From assembly GCA_019693395.1 (NCBI GenBank), contig JAAMXP010003019.1, positions 1 to 18,962 on the forward strand: DNA of 18,962 nucleotides, in the 5' to 3' direction. Numbering within the stretch: position 1 is the first letter of the stretch; the number at the start of each line of letters is the position of its first letter. The stretch comes from Ettlia oleoabundans. Its lineage: Eukaryota > Chlorophyta > Chlorophyceae > Chlamydomonadales. Position numbers and translations under genes: made by a program. Positions 9,001 through 18,700 of the stretch are shown here, in pieces. The notes beneath the pieces are model-generated. The model was not told where the DNA came from. It did not search any database and saw only the letters and a program-made list of their open reading frames with translations.

Positions 9001-11824
9001 CAGCTCAGCTCACCTGTAGCTGAACTCCTCCACCGCCGCATCAACAACCAGCACAGTGTAGAACTGGGCGGCATCCGCACTGCCAACAAGTGGGAGGGGC
9101 TCTGCCAGCTCAACCCACTTCTTGCCAGCCTGGCCGGAGCAGCCAGAGCTGCCGCTGCCCTGCCGCTTCACACCCAAGGCTGGATTTCCCGGCGCATTGG
9201 CGCTGATGCGGTCCTCTCCAGCATGATCAAAGCTGCTGCTGCTATGTCCTGGAGGTAGCTCTGTCGCCCCCTTGGCACTGTCGCTGCCGGATTGCAGCGC
9301 AAATGGAGAAGGGCCCATCACGGATGCGGAAGGGCTGAAGCGCTGCCGCAACCCAACGCCACTGCCTGCATGCGGCAGCTTCTGGCTGCTGGCCTCCACC
9401 TGCTGTTCTTGCGGACGCGGGTCCTGAGACTGCTGCAGGCCTTCCTGCGGCTTCTGCACCGCATTGCTGGCTTTGCTGCTGCTGCGGGCTAAATCTCCGC
9501 CTGCCCCCAAGCTTCTGGGGCTGCCACTGCCATGCGGCACAAGCTCTCCATTGGAGGCCGGCCCTGCGGGCGCCTCGCCGCTGAATCGCACAGAGATGGG
9601 ACGCTCGCTGATGCCCGCTGGCCGCGCCCCGCTCCCTGCACTCTCCACGTCCCCACCGCTTCTGACCCTTGTGGACAGGCGGAAGATCTTGCCGATCTGG
9701 GAACTGCCTCCAGAAGGAGCCCTGTCCTCCAGCAGGCTGTTGCGCCTGTCCAGCATGGTGTTGCGAAGCAACCGCTGGTCGTGCGCCTGCCGCAGAGAGA
9801 TAAACTCCTGCGCACATGCCCACATGCATGCGCAGAAAAAACAGCGTGGGGGCGCTGCACCAAGAAACCCGGCCATCAAGGGCTGCAAACGGCCGGTCGG
9901 TACGAAATGCACACTGTAGCAAGCAGATGCAACACCAGCGTTAAGGCAAACGCCAGTAGAAATCTCTTTCCACCCAGACAAGTTGCTGCGCTGCTTTCCC
10001 TGGAATGCACCTTGTAGTACTGCACAAGCAGCCAGCACACCCAGCCGATGAAGATGTAGGTGAAGAAAAAGTGCACCCTGCATATCGGATACGCAGTCTA
10101 GGCTACAGACGTGAGGCGATAGCGAGCATGGAAGGAGAGGCAAGCAGCACAATGCGGGTCCACATTTGTTAGAGTGCTTGCATTGCAGGTTGCTCCCAAT
10201 AGCAGCGCACCCAGCCAGCCAGCCAGCCAGCCGCCGGCCAGCCCAGTCACCCCGACTAGCGCTCAGCAGCTAAGCAGCCACAAAGGGCATCCAGGCTGCC
10301 AGACGTGCAGCCAGTGCCCCAGGCCAATGGTTGCTTGGCCAACTTCCCAGCCAGCCAGCAGCTGGCGCAGCCCACGCACAGGAGCACATGGGAGCCGCTG
10401 GGCACCGCCGACATGGTCATCCTCAGGAACACGTTGTTGATCGAGGTTGTGTCGTCGTCCTCGGTGGTCGTTACTGCAGGCTCATAACTTGTGTAGGTGA
10501 TTGGGATAAGCCTGCATGCAAGGAAACCGGATGAACATGCGCGTGTGGTGCGGCCGAACGGCGACTCTGAGTGGTGGCGTGAAGGATGTGGGACAGCACG
10601 TGAGGTGCATATGAGGGTGAGATATCACCAGAAAAGCTTGCAACGCAGGCCGGAAAAGTTTCCACGCCAACGAGCAGCCTGGGTTGCAACGCTGGCAGAC
10701 AAGCACCAACACCTCAACTCCCTGCAATGCATGCTGTGTGTGTTGGCATGACGCAGTGAAGCAAGACAGGTGCCACTCACACAGCAACGCCAAGGATGGA
10801 AAGGGGGAGTAATGCCAGGCAGCCGAAGCCCAGCAAGCGCTGTGCAACCTGCAGGGCAGCAAATCATGTGAGATTAGGCACACTAGCGGGTAGTTGGTTC
10901 CGCCGCTGCCCCGCCAACCCCCGAGCTACTTCAGCTGCTGCTGTCTACAGTGCCCTGCTGCTTTGCTTGCAGTTGGGTTTGTCAACACGAGTTGTGACCA
11001 ATTACCACACTAGGTGAAATGCACGGCAGACTAGATCTCGGCAGGAAACCAAGACAGCAGGTTAACTCGGCAGTAATTGCCAGTAGCTTTACAACCCACC
11101 AAGGCATCGAGCCCGGCCGAGTCCAGCAGTGCGCCGTCTGACAGCGTGAACACAGGGATGAGCCAACTCCAGAGCTGCCAGTGCCCTCCCAGCTTCATCA
11201 GTGGCGGGCGTTGTGCAGACGGTACCACTGGGCTGACCAACCGGTTGAAATAGATGCGAAACCTGGAGGGGATGGGTGGGATGAGGTTGGATCGCCGTGC
11301 GGAGGGGGGTTACGGCATTGAAGGGGTTGTGATCAATGGTAGTGCCCAATGATGGCAGCACAGGGCAGTCGCCACAGCTGTGATCGATGCAAGCTTTTAT
11401 TTTGAAAAGCAAAGGCCCGTGGCGCAATGGTGCAAGGCATTGTGCCAGTCAGTCTTAGATCGACAAAAACGGCTGCAGCTGTTCACTGCTGGGTGCTGCG
11501 CACCGCCGCTCACTCACTCGCCGCGCCACAGCACAAAGCCAGCGTAGCACAGGAGGCCGATGGCACAGTTGATCGCCAAGCCAAATACGATCTGGGAGGC
11601 ATCGATTGCTGCGTGATGGAGGGGCGCAAGGGCACATGGCAGGTAGGAGGGAAAACATTGGCAGGAACATGTTTGGCTCGCTGCCTTTGCTTCTTTCACA
11701 GGCTGGAGGATGAGATATTGCTGCAAATCATAGGCTGCTACTCACATGTGTTGTAGCAGTTGTTGGTGGAGCTGACGCCGCCTGATCCTGTTGTGCAGTT
11801 GAGCAGCGACTCTCCAGCACTCAT
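3062..11824 (-). CDS. OSCA/CSC1/TMEM63-type osmo- or mechanosensitive cation channel (complete, 22 exons)
   Basis: Exons on the minus strand: 11824-11746, 11608-11518, 11262-11100, 10848-10781, 10511-10380, 10077-10011, 9807-9014, 8746-8653, 8440-8369, 8175-7310, 7036-6900, 6684-6610, 6364-6252, 6019-5957, 5678-5597, 5359-5305, 4979-4876, 4589-4476, 4165-4090, 3823-3723, 3483-3402 and 3248-3062. They sum to 3615 bases, 1204 residues plus TAA, with phase kept throughout. The start ATG follows ACAAGA and opens an extracellular tail before TM0 (residues ~33-54). Family marks in order: AGLDAL (~106), LLPLSILGVAVLIPITYTS, SGSHVLLVHFFFTYIFIGW (TM2), cytosolic QFYTVLVVD, FATFRTVQAAAQAA, then TM3-TM10 with FNVFLGGMLGG, ASSNFFINYVSYRAL and IVSPLILPFGLVYFLLTWP. 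In plants and fungi this family forms dimeric stretch- or osmolality-gated cation channels. The protein is well above the usual 700-800 residues because of inserts between TM2 and TM3. Family assignment is firm; cellular location (plasma membrane or other) is unknown. Confidence 0.92.
4596..4620. repeat. CACAG pentanucleotide repeat in an intron
   Basis: About four copies of the unit CACAG lie in the 286-base intron before exon 18 of the OSCA-like gene, just upstream (on the minus strand) of its acceptor. Read on the coding strand the unit is CTGTG, so it adds to the pyrimidine content near the 3' splice site. It is a short tandem repeat with no sign of function beyond that. Confidence 0.6.
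5489..5507 (+). other. Potential G-quadruplex motif inside an intron
   Basis: On the plus strand there are four GGG runs with loops T, TGCAT and T, followed by more GGG runs up to about 5523. It sits in the intron between exons 15 and 16 of the OSCA-like gene, on the non-coding strand, so the pre-mRNA carries the C-rich complement. The motif fits the standard G3 pattern; folding in the cell is untested. Confidence 0.5.
5679..5956 (-). other. GC-AG intron between exons 14 and 15 of the OSCA-like gene
   Basis: Exon 14 ends TTC CTG and the intron starts GCAAGT, the usual GC-donor consensus. The acceptor is GCGTGCAG. This junction yields HWFFL joined to HDLFNVFLGG, which aligns without a gap to the OSCA TM5 pattern (…YYYFMLVNVFLG). 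Nearby GT dinucleotides give phase 1 or 2 and break the frame of exon 15, which starts in phase 0. The next GT in phase 0 would add about ten residues that the family lacks. Confidence 0.75.
7310..8175 (-). other. Gln/Glu-rich coiled coil and RRM-like domain of the OSCA-like channel (exon 10)
   Basis: This 866-base exon encodes residues ~521-809. It begins VAEEAYMSLFGDDFDRIIPV, matching the family position that precedes the cytosolic helical arm. A long run of Arg/Gln/Glu/Leu then has heptad-like spacing (LAERRSKLEQEGEQEREVRL) and turns Gln-rich, and a Gly/Pro/Ala linker interrupts it. A second coil follows (KRERQLEKLAAQEKKLAQQV). The exon ends FATFRTVQAAAQAARLNLNP, the last cytosolic strand and helix before TM3. 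Canonical members carry a two-helix arm here; this one is about 120-150 residues longer. Confidence 0.78.
9014..9807 (-). other. Disordered cytosolic insert after TM2 of the OSCA-like channel (exon 7)
   Basis: One 794-base exon encodes residues ~201-465. It opens with EFISLRQAHDQRLLRN, the helix that follows TM2 in the family, and closes with QFYTVLVVDAAVEEFSY, which matches the first strand of the cytosolic RRM-like domain. Between them lie about 220 residues rich in Ser, Gly, Pro, Ala and Gln, without hydrophobic clusters, so probably disordered. The motif RRNS (Ser224) and several RxxS-like sites could be kinase targets. In plant OSCA proteins the same junction is only a few tens of residues. 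No internal splice site is needed: the frame stays open across the exon. Confidence 0.8.
10211..10232. repeat. CAGC tetranucleotide repeat in an intron
   Basis: Five consecutive CCAG/CAGC units lie in the 302-base intron between exons 5 and 6 of the OSCA-like gene. On the coding strand it reads GGCT repeats. This is a plain microsatellite, and similar looser CAGC and GGCA runs occur in other introns of this window (for example 4023-4050). Confidence 0.65.
11518..11824 (-). other. Extracellular N-tail and TM0 of the OSCA-like channel (exons 1-2)
   Basis: Exon 1 is short and encodes the 26-residue N-terminal tail, with Cys10 and Cys23 and two N-glycosylation sequons, N9-C-T and N25-T-S (the second completed by exon 2). 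Exon 2 encodes SQIVFGLAINCAIGLLCYAG, a clear TM0. The donor of exon 2 is taken as GA|GTGAGT, which leaves phase 2 and lets exon 3 complete a Glu codon. OSCA proteins have an extracellular N terminus, which fits the sequons; use of the sequons is inferred. Confidence 0.8.
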
Positions 11825-12562
11825 TCTTGTGACGACCTCTCAGCCACTGGAATGTGCTACGGTGTGGCCCTGCAAAGGCAGCACCAATGTGGCGGCGGCA
11901 TAAGCAAAGACAGAGCACCGCTTTTTTACAAATTCCAACAGATTGGCAGTGGCGGCAAGAGCACAGTCGTTGGGCTATGCTAGCGCGGCAGCTTCGCAGC
12001 TCTGACGCAGCTTCAGCAGGGCCGCCAGCGCTGCCACACCTGCTACCGCCGACCACCAGCGGCCTTAGATGCCGATAAATACGTTTATGTCCCCGCTAAA
12101 AAGGCTTGATTTCGCTGCCCACAGCCCGCTGAGGCAAGGAAGTCGCACAGCGCCTAGCCGCCGAATGGCCTAGGCGGCCACCCTATCAACGGTGAGTAGC
12201 TGAGTTACTTAGATAAGGCACATATTCTGCCGGATGAAGATACTGCAAGCGCCCCCCCGGGAGTGCCTCGACTTTCGACAGCAAGGGTTCGGTGCAAGTC
12301 CGCTGAAAGGCGTGGTCAGGAACTTGCCAAGCTGGTGCTAGTTGTCAGGAAACTGCCAAGGAATATATGGCAACAGGAAGCTGGGCCTTGCCAGGCTGGC
12401 GACTGGCGGCCTGCGCGTCTGACGCCCAGCGCCCAACCCATCCCCTGGCAGCAGCTACGGGGCATGCTTGGCGTGGCTTGTTTAACAGCACGGAACTTGA
12501 ATGTGTGTGGAGAGGAAGCGGCAATGGCTAATTCCTCCCGCCAGGCCAACGGTCCGATGCCG
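11825..12562. other. Spacer between NOP14 and the OSCA-like gene
   Basis: This 738-base stretch separates the NOP14 stop codon (TAG at 12565-12563) from the ATG of the OSCA-like gene, both on the minus strand. It must contain the NOP14 3' UTR and the promoter and 5' UTR of the channel gene. The most AT-rich part is near 12066-12090, where the minus strand reads ACATAAACGTATTTATC; that is a possible core promoter about 250 bases upstream of the ATG. A TGTAA on the minus strand occurs only near 11928, far from the NOP14 stop. Open frames here have no family resemblance. Confidence 0.55.
12151..12176. repeat. 7-base inverted repeat in the NOP14/OSCA-like spacer
   Basis: CGCCTAG at 12151-12157 is matched by its exact complement CTAGGCG at 12170-12176, with a 12-base loop. 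It lies about 390 bases after the NOP14 stop and about 330 bases before the channel ATG, so it could be in the 3' UTR of one or the promoter of the other. The stem is short and may be chance in GC-rich sequence. Confidence 0.4.
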
Positions 12563-15500
12563 CTACTTCTTCTTCTTCTTCCACATGCCTCCCTGCCCAC
12601 CACTTTTGAAGTCCGCCTCTTGCTGCTGCAGGAACGACTTTGCTCGCTTTTCTGCATTGCAGGTAGGGCCAAAGGCGGGACCAATGTGGTGTGATGCTTA
12701 ATTATACTGCAGGCGGGGCCACCGCGACTCCAGCCCCAGCTGGACACACTTGCCAGGCAGCACACGGGCATGCTGGTGGAGGGTAGAATGGGCGTGTAGT
12801 ACCTGAGGCATACAACTCCGACTGCTTGGCCGCCTTTTCGCGGTCCCGCACTTCCGACATGAAGGCTGCACGGTGCCAGGAAAGGAGGAAGCGTTTAGTG
12901 TTTTTTGGCATTGCAGCAGAGCGTGGACACGGACATAAGTGAGCAGTGGGGTGGGGAAGGCATGGAGAACGACGGCCTGGAATCTACAGCTGCAGCAGAT
13001 GAGGCTGACTGCCATGTTTCTTGGAAACAAACAAACCTTTGGACTGTTCTAGCCATTCGGTAATATAGTGGAACACGGTGGCCCTCACACACGCACAACC
13101 TGAACTGGACACTCGCAGCCCAGCCCATACCCAGCCAACCAACCCACCTGCATCGCGCCGCAGCTCGCGGGCTGCACCCCGCTCCTCCCGCCTGACGGCG
13201 CGCTGTAGCTTGCGCCGCTCCGCACGCTCCCTGTACAGCATAGCGGGATGGCGGGCATGCACGAATACCTTACTTGTGGGCCCAACAATAGCAGTCATCG
13301 TTGATCCCTGGCAATGGTATCAGCTGCACTGCCTTGGCACCACTGCAGCTGAAGCAGCTGGGAGGGGTTAGTACTGAGGGAAAACGCCCTGCGCTTGCAC
13401 AACCCCACACCAGTGCTCCAATCCAACCACCACCACAAATGTTTCGCATCCCCTTCATCCACCCACACACCCACACACCTGTCTGGGTCGTAGTCTTTGC
13501 CAGAAACAAAGTTCTCCTCGAAGCGCGGGTTGTACTGCCTTTTTTCAACCACCTTGAGCAGGTGCACGTTGTACATCGGGCGCCGCGAGGAACGTACCGC
13601 CTCCCCCGCCACCTCCAGCTGCTGCAGAACCTCTCTGCACAGCTGCACTAGGCCGGGAGCCAGGATTGCAGCAGGCGGCTGCGGTTGCACAGGTTGCACG
13701 GCAGGCTCTGCAGGTTCCGCTGCAGCTGCAGTCTTCTTGGCCTTGGCCTTGCCCTTGCGCTGCTTCTTGCCGTTGGCAGGTGCCTCTGCCACCGCTGCTT
13801 CTGCAGCCGCCTGCGCCTGCGCAGCCGCAACAATTGCACGCAGCGCCTGCAGCGCTGGGGCCAGTACTTCCGGAAGCGCCAGGTTCCCAGCAAGCAGCTC
13901 CGCGCAGCGGCTGACCAGCCTCACTGCCGCTGCTGCTGCCGAGGTCTTGAAGGCTGCCGAGCGCCAGTGGCTGCCGCCAGCAGCCCCACCGGTGCAGCTA
14001 CTGCTGCAACTAAGCACCCGTGTCAGTTCCAAGGGCTCTATTTCTCCTGGTGTGGCAGGTAGGCTGTCGCAGCCGGGATCGCCAGAGGCTACAACCAGCC
14101 AGCGCGGCCCATCAGGCCCAAGATGCCGCTGGTGGCTTTCCATGCCACTGCCGCTGCTGCTGCCACTGGCGGGTGCTGCTTGCAAGCTAGAGCTGGCCTC
14201 GGGGAGCACGCCTTGCAGCAGCAGCACAGCAAAGCACAGAGGCTCTGGCACGTACCGCTTCGCCTGGGAGTGCAAGTGTAGTGCCAGGCTGGCAAGGTAC
14301 AGTCCTGCAGGAAGAAAGGGCGTAACACAGGAGTTGATCTTATGCACTGTTGAACAGCCTGGGCTTGGGTACTAATGACACACTCGCCACACAGCCATGA
14401 AACAGGAACACAGACAAGATGCTTTCCCTACTGCACCGGTTCAAAGCGTGCAAGCCTGCAAGCATGGCGTACCAATTGCCACATGCTGTGGCTTTGCTAC
14501 GGGGCAGTTGGACAGGCAACTGCAGATCAGCAGCCCCGCGGGCGTCAGCACAGGGTGCCGCTTGTCTGCAGCAGGAGGCGAGGGGAAAGGCACTGAACGT
14601 CAGATCCTGATCTGCTGTGAGAAAAGTTGGACCAAAGCAGGCAATGCAGGCAAATAGTGTGTCAGTCTAATGGATATGGGACAATGATAAAAAAACCATC
14701 TGGTTGATGTCACCCGCGGCTCATGGCACCTGAGGCCGGGAACACGGTGGCAAAGAGCTTGAGTTGGAGCAACACGCGTGGTGCAGGCCAGGCATCGGCT
14801 CGCAGCACAGGGTCCCGTAGGCACTCGGCCAGCCGCTCCTGCGCCTTCTGCAGCCGCGCACGTGCCAGTGTGGCACTGTAGAAGGGCACCTGCGTGTACG
14901 CACGTTCAAGCGGAAAGGAAGTGGGCGGAAGGAAGAAGTCGATGAAAGAAAGGCTCTCCAAGATGCCACTGCTGGTGAGCAAGAGAGCAAAGCTCTTGCA
15001 GCAGCATTGGCGCTGCTGCCAAGTAATGCAAGACTGCCAGGTCTTCCCACTGGGCAGCTAGCCATGCAATATACCCCTTAAACAACTGCGTGTGCCAGAC
15101 GAACGTAGCCCAGTTGCACAAGTTTCACCTGTGGTGTGAGGTCTACCAGGTGTGGCACCAGCGCATCCAGATGCTGCAACGGCAGGCCCCCGCCGCCGCT
15201 GCCCCCTGCCTGCCCTGCCAGGGTTGCAAAGTGCTGCACCAGTATTCCGTAGAACAGCTGCAGCCCCTTGCGGTTTGCAGAGTTGAGGGAGGTGGCATGC
15301 ACCACCCGTATGCGCCGCACAAGCTCACTCAAGTCAACTGCGCTGCGCCCGCCCGCAAGCTGCAGAGGGAGCAGAAACGAGAAAGCGGTGGATGGGTGAG
15401 AAGGAGGCACGATATGCAATTCAAGACGGCCCTACAGTGGGTTTGACACTCGGCTTCATGCTACAGACTCCCCGCAAACGCAGCCGAGAAACCTTACATG

Positions 15501-18500
15501 CACGATACTGCCAATTATTCACACTGAGAAACCACCCTGCTCCCCACCCACCTTTGCGAACACATCGTAGCTATCTGGCAGGGGCGGCGTGTAGGGAAGA
15601 TCAGCAGACACCCCTGGCGGCAGCGGCGGTTCAGCACCCCTGTTGACAGCCTTTCCAGCAGCAGGCGCATCTGCAGCTGCAGCAGCTGCCTTGGGCCGCT
15701 TCTGCTGCGCCGCAGGTGCCTGCCCCTCCCCAGCGTGCTCCTCCTCCTCCTCCTCCTCCTCCTCCGCCTCCGCCTCGTCGTCGTCCTCCTCCTCCTCACT
15801 GCTGCTACCGCTCACCACCCCGGCATCCTCGTCTTTAGCAGCAGCAGCGGCACCGCCATTTGCCCTCCCAGCAGCACCCAGCTCCTCTTCTTCCTCAGAA
15901 CCAAGCTCAGAGCCAGGATCAGAGCCTTCCTCCTCCTCCTTGCTCCCCTCCTCCCCCTCATCCAAGTCGTCTCCCAAGCCGCCGCTTCCCGACAGCTCAT
16001 TCCTCTCCCCCTCCTCATCCTCATCCTCATCAGAGCCGCTGCTGCCCCGCTGATCATCATCTGATGATTCCCCTTCCTCTTCAGAACCATCACCCTCTGC
16101 AGAAAAACACGACGGAACGGGGCAGGCAAGGAAGCACTGGCTTGCTTTGGCGTTGTAGTTAACTGGTACAGCCCTCCAATGGGCCAGCACCAGGTGCTAC
16201 ATCGCATCTACATGATATCTGGCTACTTCGGAACCGCGCCTGAACAACAACAGCAATCAGAAGTCGACCAGCTCATTTGCATCCTCCTGCCGGCTGCAAA
16301 CGCCGCTCCCCCAACCAGCTGGCACTTCTCTTCATACGCCAGCACACCGGCCCACTCGCCCAGCCAGCCCGTCAGGCAGCAACACTGCTGCTGCCGCCCA
16401 CCTGCCGCGTCGCCACGGTGCTTCTTCAGCAACTTGGCAGCGGCTTTGCGGAAGGCGTCCCGGAGCGGGTGGTCCCCCGCAGCGCGGGTCCGCCGCCTCA
16501 GCTCCAACTTTGTCAGGGGGCGGCCCTTGCTATCCACCAGTGGACCTCCATCAGCCCCTTCGCCGTCCTCACTGCCGCTCGACCCCTCATCGGAACCATA
16601 TTCTGCGCACACAAGCACACATATATAGACGGGAGGCGCAGGGGGAGAGTCAGCAAGGGACACGCCACGGTTTACAGGCAGGGAGTGACCAGCGCATACG
16701 GCCAGAGCGCGCCAGCATAGCATGCTAAGACAATCACAGCAACTGCCAGGTCAGCCCAGCCCAGCCAAGGCTGGACCCAAGCAAGCCAGCTCTCACCGCT
16801 GCCATCGTCACCGTCGCTGTCCAGCTCAAAGTCGTCCTCAAGCGCATCGCCAGAGGCGCTGCCACCCAACCGCCGATCCTCCCATGCGTGTCCCCTTGCA
16901 CGCTTGGCGCGCCGTGCAGCGTAGCCGCCAGCCGGGACCCCCGATGCTTCAGCTGCCTGGTCGGCGGGGCCGCTGATATTAGCCTGAGCGTCATCATCAT
17001 CATCCCCGTCATCTCCCTGTGCCAGCCAATCACAGGAGATGCCAGGCAAAAATATGGTATAAAAAGCGGGCAAATAGCTGTGCCGTTAGGCTGATCCAAC
17101 GAGTGCCAGGCAAAGCTCCATACAGCACCCAGCAGAATCTGATGCACAACGTTCGCCACCTGCAGCAGCACCGCCACTGCTAGCACCACCATTAGCAGCG
17201 TCATAATCTTCGAACCAGCGTCATCAGCACCGGCATCACCAAAGCAGCAGCAGCAACAACCGGGCTGCATGTGCACAGCAACAGGGTCACCTGCATCCTG
17301 CGCCGCCGCTGGGCCTCCAGGGCCTCCAGCCGCTGCCGCTCCAGCTCAGCCAGCTCCTCGGCTGCACTTGCAGCGGCCAATAATGTCACACACAGGGACA
17401 CACACGCTGAACACAGCTGACGTACGTGTCAGTACAAGTTGCACGCAGCAGGACGTTTGGCACGCAGTTGCAATTTGCACGGGGTAAGCTACTCAATTCT
17501 CAGCACCTGCCCAGCCCAACAATACTTTACGGATTCACATTATTATAAACCGGGAACAAAGGGAATCCGACCTAAACACAAGCTGGCCGCAGATGGCAGC
17601 TGTGCACTTGGTGACAGCAGCGCACCCCGGCCACTATGTCCATACTGTTGGATGGCAATTACCTCCTCGGTCACAAAGCCGCACATGCCAGAATAGCAAC
17701 CCAAAGGTAAGTACTACCTGTCTGACTCCCCGGGACCCAGATTGTCATAAGCAGAAGGAGAAATACTTCCCAACCCAAGCGATCAATCCACGCCCCACCT
17801 GTCAGCGTGCGTTCCCCAGGCTTGGCCTTTGCCTCAAACACCAGCTCCCGCGTCAACACATCGAACGCCTTGTCCTCCTCGTTCTCCGCCTTGTTGTTCC
17901 TGCGCATCCATATGGGTGATGGGTGGTGACGGGGGCAGTTTTATAGACCTCGTGTGGGCCGTTACTGGCAATGTTGCGGGCACGGTAACGGACAAAGACT
18001 GGAACCAATGCCTACTAGCTGTGCAAGCAGGGGTTGCCAGCTGACTGGCAGCCCAACAAAGCAACAAAGCAGGCAGCAGACATCAGGCAGTCCAGCAGGC
18101 CTGCAGCTCCAGTTTGGGCTGACTGAGATCAGATTCAAGCTGCCTGCAGCCTCGCTCACCGCTTCTCCCCCTTCTTGCGCATCAGCCCAAGCAGTGCCTT
18201 GTCACCAAGCAGAGACCTGAAGGACAGATGAAGATAGGCAGCAAAGGCTTGCGTGGAGCAGGCGTGGTGCACAAACACCCAATCCAGCACTGGGCCACAC
18301 CAGGAACCACTGTTGTCAACGACATGTGGGCAGGGAATCGCATGGCTGCATTCTGAACAGTAAGGTGCGAGTCAGGCAACCTCTAAAACGGAGCCTTGAA
18401 CCAACCAACACATCGCACTTCCTCTCTGACAGGAAGCATACAGCCCCAACCTCCTCCATACAGATGACCACAATTCATCTTGTAGCCGGCCAGCCCAACC

Positions 18501-18700
18501 AGCCTTTAAGAGAACGCGGTAAATTCACAAGGTGTCGCCCTGGCGCGCCCTCCCACAAGGAAGTGGGAAGGTGACAGGGGGGTCCAGCTGCCTCACCTGA
18601 ACTGGTCATCCAGCGCCGCCGTCTCGTCGGCATCCTCCTCCCGCTGCCGCTGCTTCTCCGCCTTGTGGGCCTTGCTCTTGGCGATGATCTCCTCCATCAC
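12563..18700 (-). CDS. NOP14: NOP14 homologue, nucleolar small-subunit processome protein (5' partial, 13 exons)
   Basis: Exons on the minus strand: 18700-18597, 18216-18160, 17899-17799, 17361-17291, 17016-16797, 16602-16402, 16096-15552, 15359-15129, 14889-14730, 14304-13479, 13230-13148, 12865-12803 and 12651-12563. They total 2751 bases (916 residues and TAG) and every junction keeps phase. NOP14 is a U3 snoRNP/SSU-processome protein needed for 18S rRNA maturation and 40S assembly in the nucleolus. Family marks in order: VMEEIIAKSKAHKAEKQR, LTRELVFEAKAKPGERTLT, ERQRLEALEAQRRRRM, the acidic region, DLPYTPPLPDSYDVFAK, SANRKGLQLFYGILVQHF, VPFYSATLARARLQKAQERL, NPRFEENFVSGKDYDPDR, then ERAERRKLQRAVRREERGAA and a Lys-rich end. 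The first visible exon starts in phase 0 after an acceptor, and nothing exon-like lies between 18701 and 18962. The N-terminal part, probably 150-250 residues by comparison with the family, is therefore outside the window. Confidence 0.95.
13479..14304 (-). other. NOP14: Large C-terminal exon of NOP14 with Ala/Lys-rich insert
   Basis: This 826-base exon covers residues ~564-839 of the visible protein. It starts LYLASLALHLHSQAKRYVPE, part of the helical repeat region, and ends with the diagnostic NPRFEENFVSGKDYDPDR. In between, a stretch of about 70 residues is rich in Ala, Gln and Pro and contains the basic cluster KKQRKGKAKAKK, which is a likely nuclear or nucleolar localisation signal. I do not recall this insert from yeast or human NOP14, where the region is a compact alpha-helical solenoid. 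Confidence 0.8.
15552..16096 (-). other. NOP14: Acidic Glu/Asp/Ser tract of NOP14 (exon 7 of those visible)
   Basis: This 545-base exon encodes residues ~252-433 of the visible protein. Most of it is Glu, Asp, Ser and Gly, including an uninterrupted Glu run coded by CTC/CCT-type repeats on the plus strand (about 15739-15800). An Ala/Pro/Lys stretch follows, and the exon ends with DLPYTPPLPDSYDVFAK, where the conserved helical-repeat part of NOP14 begins. All NOP14 proteins have an acidic central region; this one is long and repeat-driven. The preceding exons (17016-16797 and 16602-16402) are also acidic. Confidence 0.85.
15739..15800. repeat. CTC/CTCCTC-type trinucleotide repeat coding for poly-Glu
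   Basis: The plus strand shows an almost unbroken run of CTC, CGC and CGT triplets, which is GAG/GCG/GAC on the coding strand. It lies in frame within the acidic exon of NOP14, so changes of whole triplets would only alter the length of the Glu/Asp run. Confidence 0.7.

Noticed and set aside
11742..12056. Minus-strand frame that would start the channel gene at 12056
   Set aside because: It is in a different frame from exon 2. The ATG at 11824 in another frame gives a tail that splices in phase to exon 2 and fits the family's short N terminus.
13497..14375. 292-codon plus-strand open frame
   Set aside because: It is antisense to the large NOP14 exon and consists of Ser/Ala/Leu/Cys low complexity from CAG-type codons. 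The minus strand carries the diagnostic NOP14 motif and spliced continuity.
15643..16064. Long plus-strand open frames rich in Ser and Leu opposite the NOP14 acidic exon
   Set aside because: They are the complement of GAG/GAC/AGC repeat codons. They have no protein-like composition, while the minus-strand frame fits NOP14 and joins both neighbours in phase.
17017..17290. Possible box C/D snoRNA in a NOP14 intron (CTGATGAC near 17226 on the minus strand)
   Set aside because: NOP14 introns would be a natural host, but I found no box D (CTGA) at a suitable distance and no closing terminal stem. The same search in the other introns by eye gave nothing better.
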